A stretch of 5,100 nucleotides of DNA from Spirochaetota bacterium (GTDB taxonomy: Bacteria; Spirochaetota; UBA12135; COTS27), in the NCBI GenBank assembly GCA_030621685.1, contig JAUXHF010000159.1:1-5100 (forward strand), in the 5' to 3' direction. Below, piece after piece: positions 4,537 to 5,100 of the stretch (within the stretch, counting starts at the first letter, position 1; the number at the start of each line of letters is the position of its first letter). Position numbers and translations under genes: made by a program. The notes under the pieces are model-generated. The model saw nothing but the letters and a program-made list of their open reading frames with translations. It was not told where the DNA came from and searched no databases.

Positions 4537-5100
4537 ATGAAAAAAAATATTAATTTTTTTGCCTTTTATAAAGTATTTATCGGCATTTCATTGGCGCTTA
4601 GTCTTGCGGCGGTAATATTGAGTACAACAGTGGGGTTTCGTTACAGCGCTGATTTCAAAGGAGGCGTAGAAAGCTTTGTTGTTTTCGAAGAGGATATAAG
4701 CCAAGAAATGCTTGTTGAAAGCCTTAAAGAGCTGGGCATTGAAAGTGAAGTTCAAAAAGTGCTTTCGCAAGAGAAAACTTTCATCATCCGTGTTTTGCCA
4801 GATGCTGTAAATGAGGCATTCATAAAGAAGTATATTCAAAATACAAATAAACCTTTGCTAGAGCTGCCCATGCCTAATAGCACTTCTAGCATTTCTGATG
4901 CTAGCAAGGCTGGCCTTTCTGCATCGGAAGAATTTGAGGTCGCTGCAAAGGACGAAGGCGGCGGTGAGGCTGCTGCTATCACCTCTGATGTCAGCAATCC
5001 TACAGGCGGCGTAGTCTCTTTAGCCACTGACCAGGGGGCTTTGGTGAGAAAATCACTTTTTGCAGCCCTTAGCATACTCTATAACAAAGCGGAGTTCTCT
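4537..5100 (+). CDS. secF: Protein translocase subunit SecF, N-terminal part, runs off the right edge
   Basis: SecF is the partner of SecD in the proton-driven export motor of the inner membrane. ATG 4537 starts a frame that stays open for 188 codons to the window end; the rest of the gene is outside. The N-terminus (MKKNINFFAFYKVF) leads into a first membrane helix at about 13-31. The family block FRYSADFKGGVES (34-46) follows, equivalent to the usual GIDFTGG, and then the start of the periplasmic domain (EDISQEMLVESLKELGI, FIIRVLPD). Residues ~105-168 are a low-complexity Ser/Ala/Gly/acidic stretch not typical of the compact E. coli domain. The segment after it (RKSLFAALSILYNKAEFS) probably leads into the conserved second half of the domain beyond the edge. 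AGG at 4531-4533 is a weak, very close Shine-Dalgarno. The position 37 bp after secD is typical of a secDF operon. Confidence 0.93.
   Translation, partial: MKKNINFFAFYKVFIGISLALSLAAVILSTTVGFRYSADFKGGVESFVVFEEDISQEMLVESLKELGIESEVQKVLSQEKTFIIRVLPDAVNEAFIKKYIQNTNKPLLELPMPNSTSSISDASKAGLSASEEFEVAAKDEGGGEAAAITSDVSNPTGGVVSLATDQGALVRKSLFAALSILYNKAEFS

Noticed and set aside
4588..5075. Two minus-strand frames (4588-4839 and 4836-5075) opposite the right end
   Set aside because: They lie wholly opposite secF, whose + strand frame is continuous and family-like; they have no recognisable motif or promoter.

Overview
The window looks like part of an AT-rich bacterial chromosome, most plausibly from a spirochaete. 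The main support is SecD: its N-terminus (MSKFTRFF..., a single membrane anchor ending in YYFF) and the LGLDLNGG / EADFD / RNRIDSAGVSEISIR blocks resemble Treponema-type SecD as I remember it. The yajC-secD-secF order fits but is common elsewhere. This assignment is inference from memory, about 0.55 confident. Shine-Dalgarno sequences are weak before yajC, secD and secF.

Layout, all genes on the + strand: (1) positions 1-2075 are the 3' part of a large gene whose reading frame is open to the left edge. Its C-terminal ~470 residues look like an uncharacterised cupin protein related to class I phosphomannose isomerase, with a seven-copy YSG[N/G/E] repeat near the end. (2) Positions 2076-2394 are a 319-base gap. 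It holds a strong-looking sigma-70 promoter and the start of a ~230-nt leader containing a 14-codon mini-ORF, two hairpins and a perfect 20-bp tandem duplication. (3) yajC (2395-2883), secD (2988-4499) and the first 188 codons of secF (4537 to the right edge) follow. They form the accessory SecDF-YajC module, which uses the proton motive force to help SecYEG complete protein export across the inner membrane.

The three sec genes are closely spaced in one direction with no convincing terminator between them, so they are probably one transcript from the promoter near 2127-2155. The upstream gene probably belongs to a different transcription unit, with at most a weak terminator at its stop codon. 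I see no mobile element, CRISPR array, tRNA or rRNA.

The genes downstream of 2395 are conserved housekeeping genes and I do not see a new multi-gene system. The least ordinary parts are the long structured leader before yajC, a 40-nt near-perfect inverted repeat inside yajC, the repeat-bearing isomerase-like protein, and a low-complexity insert in the periplasmic domain of SecF.
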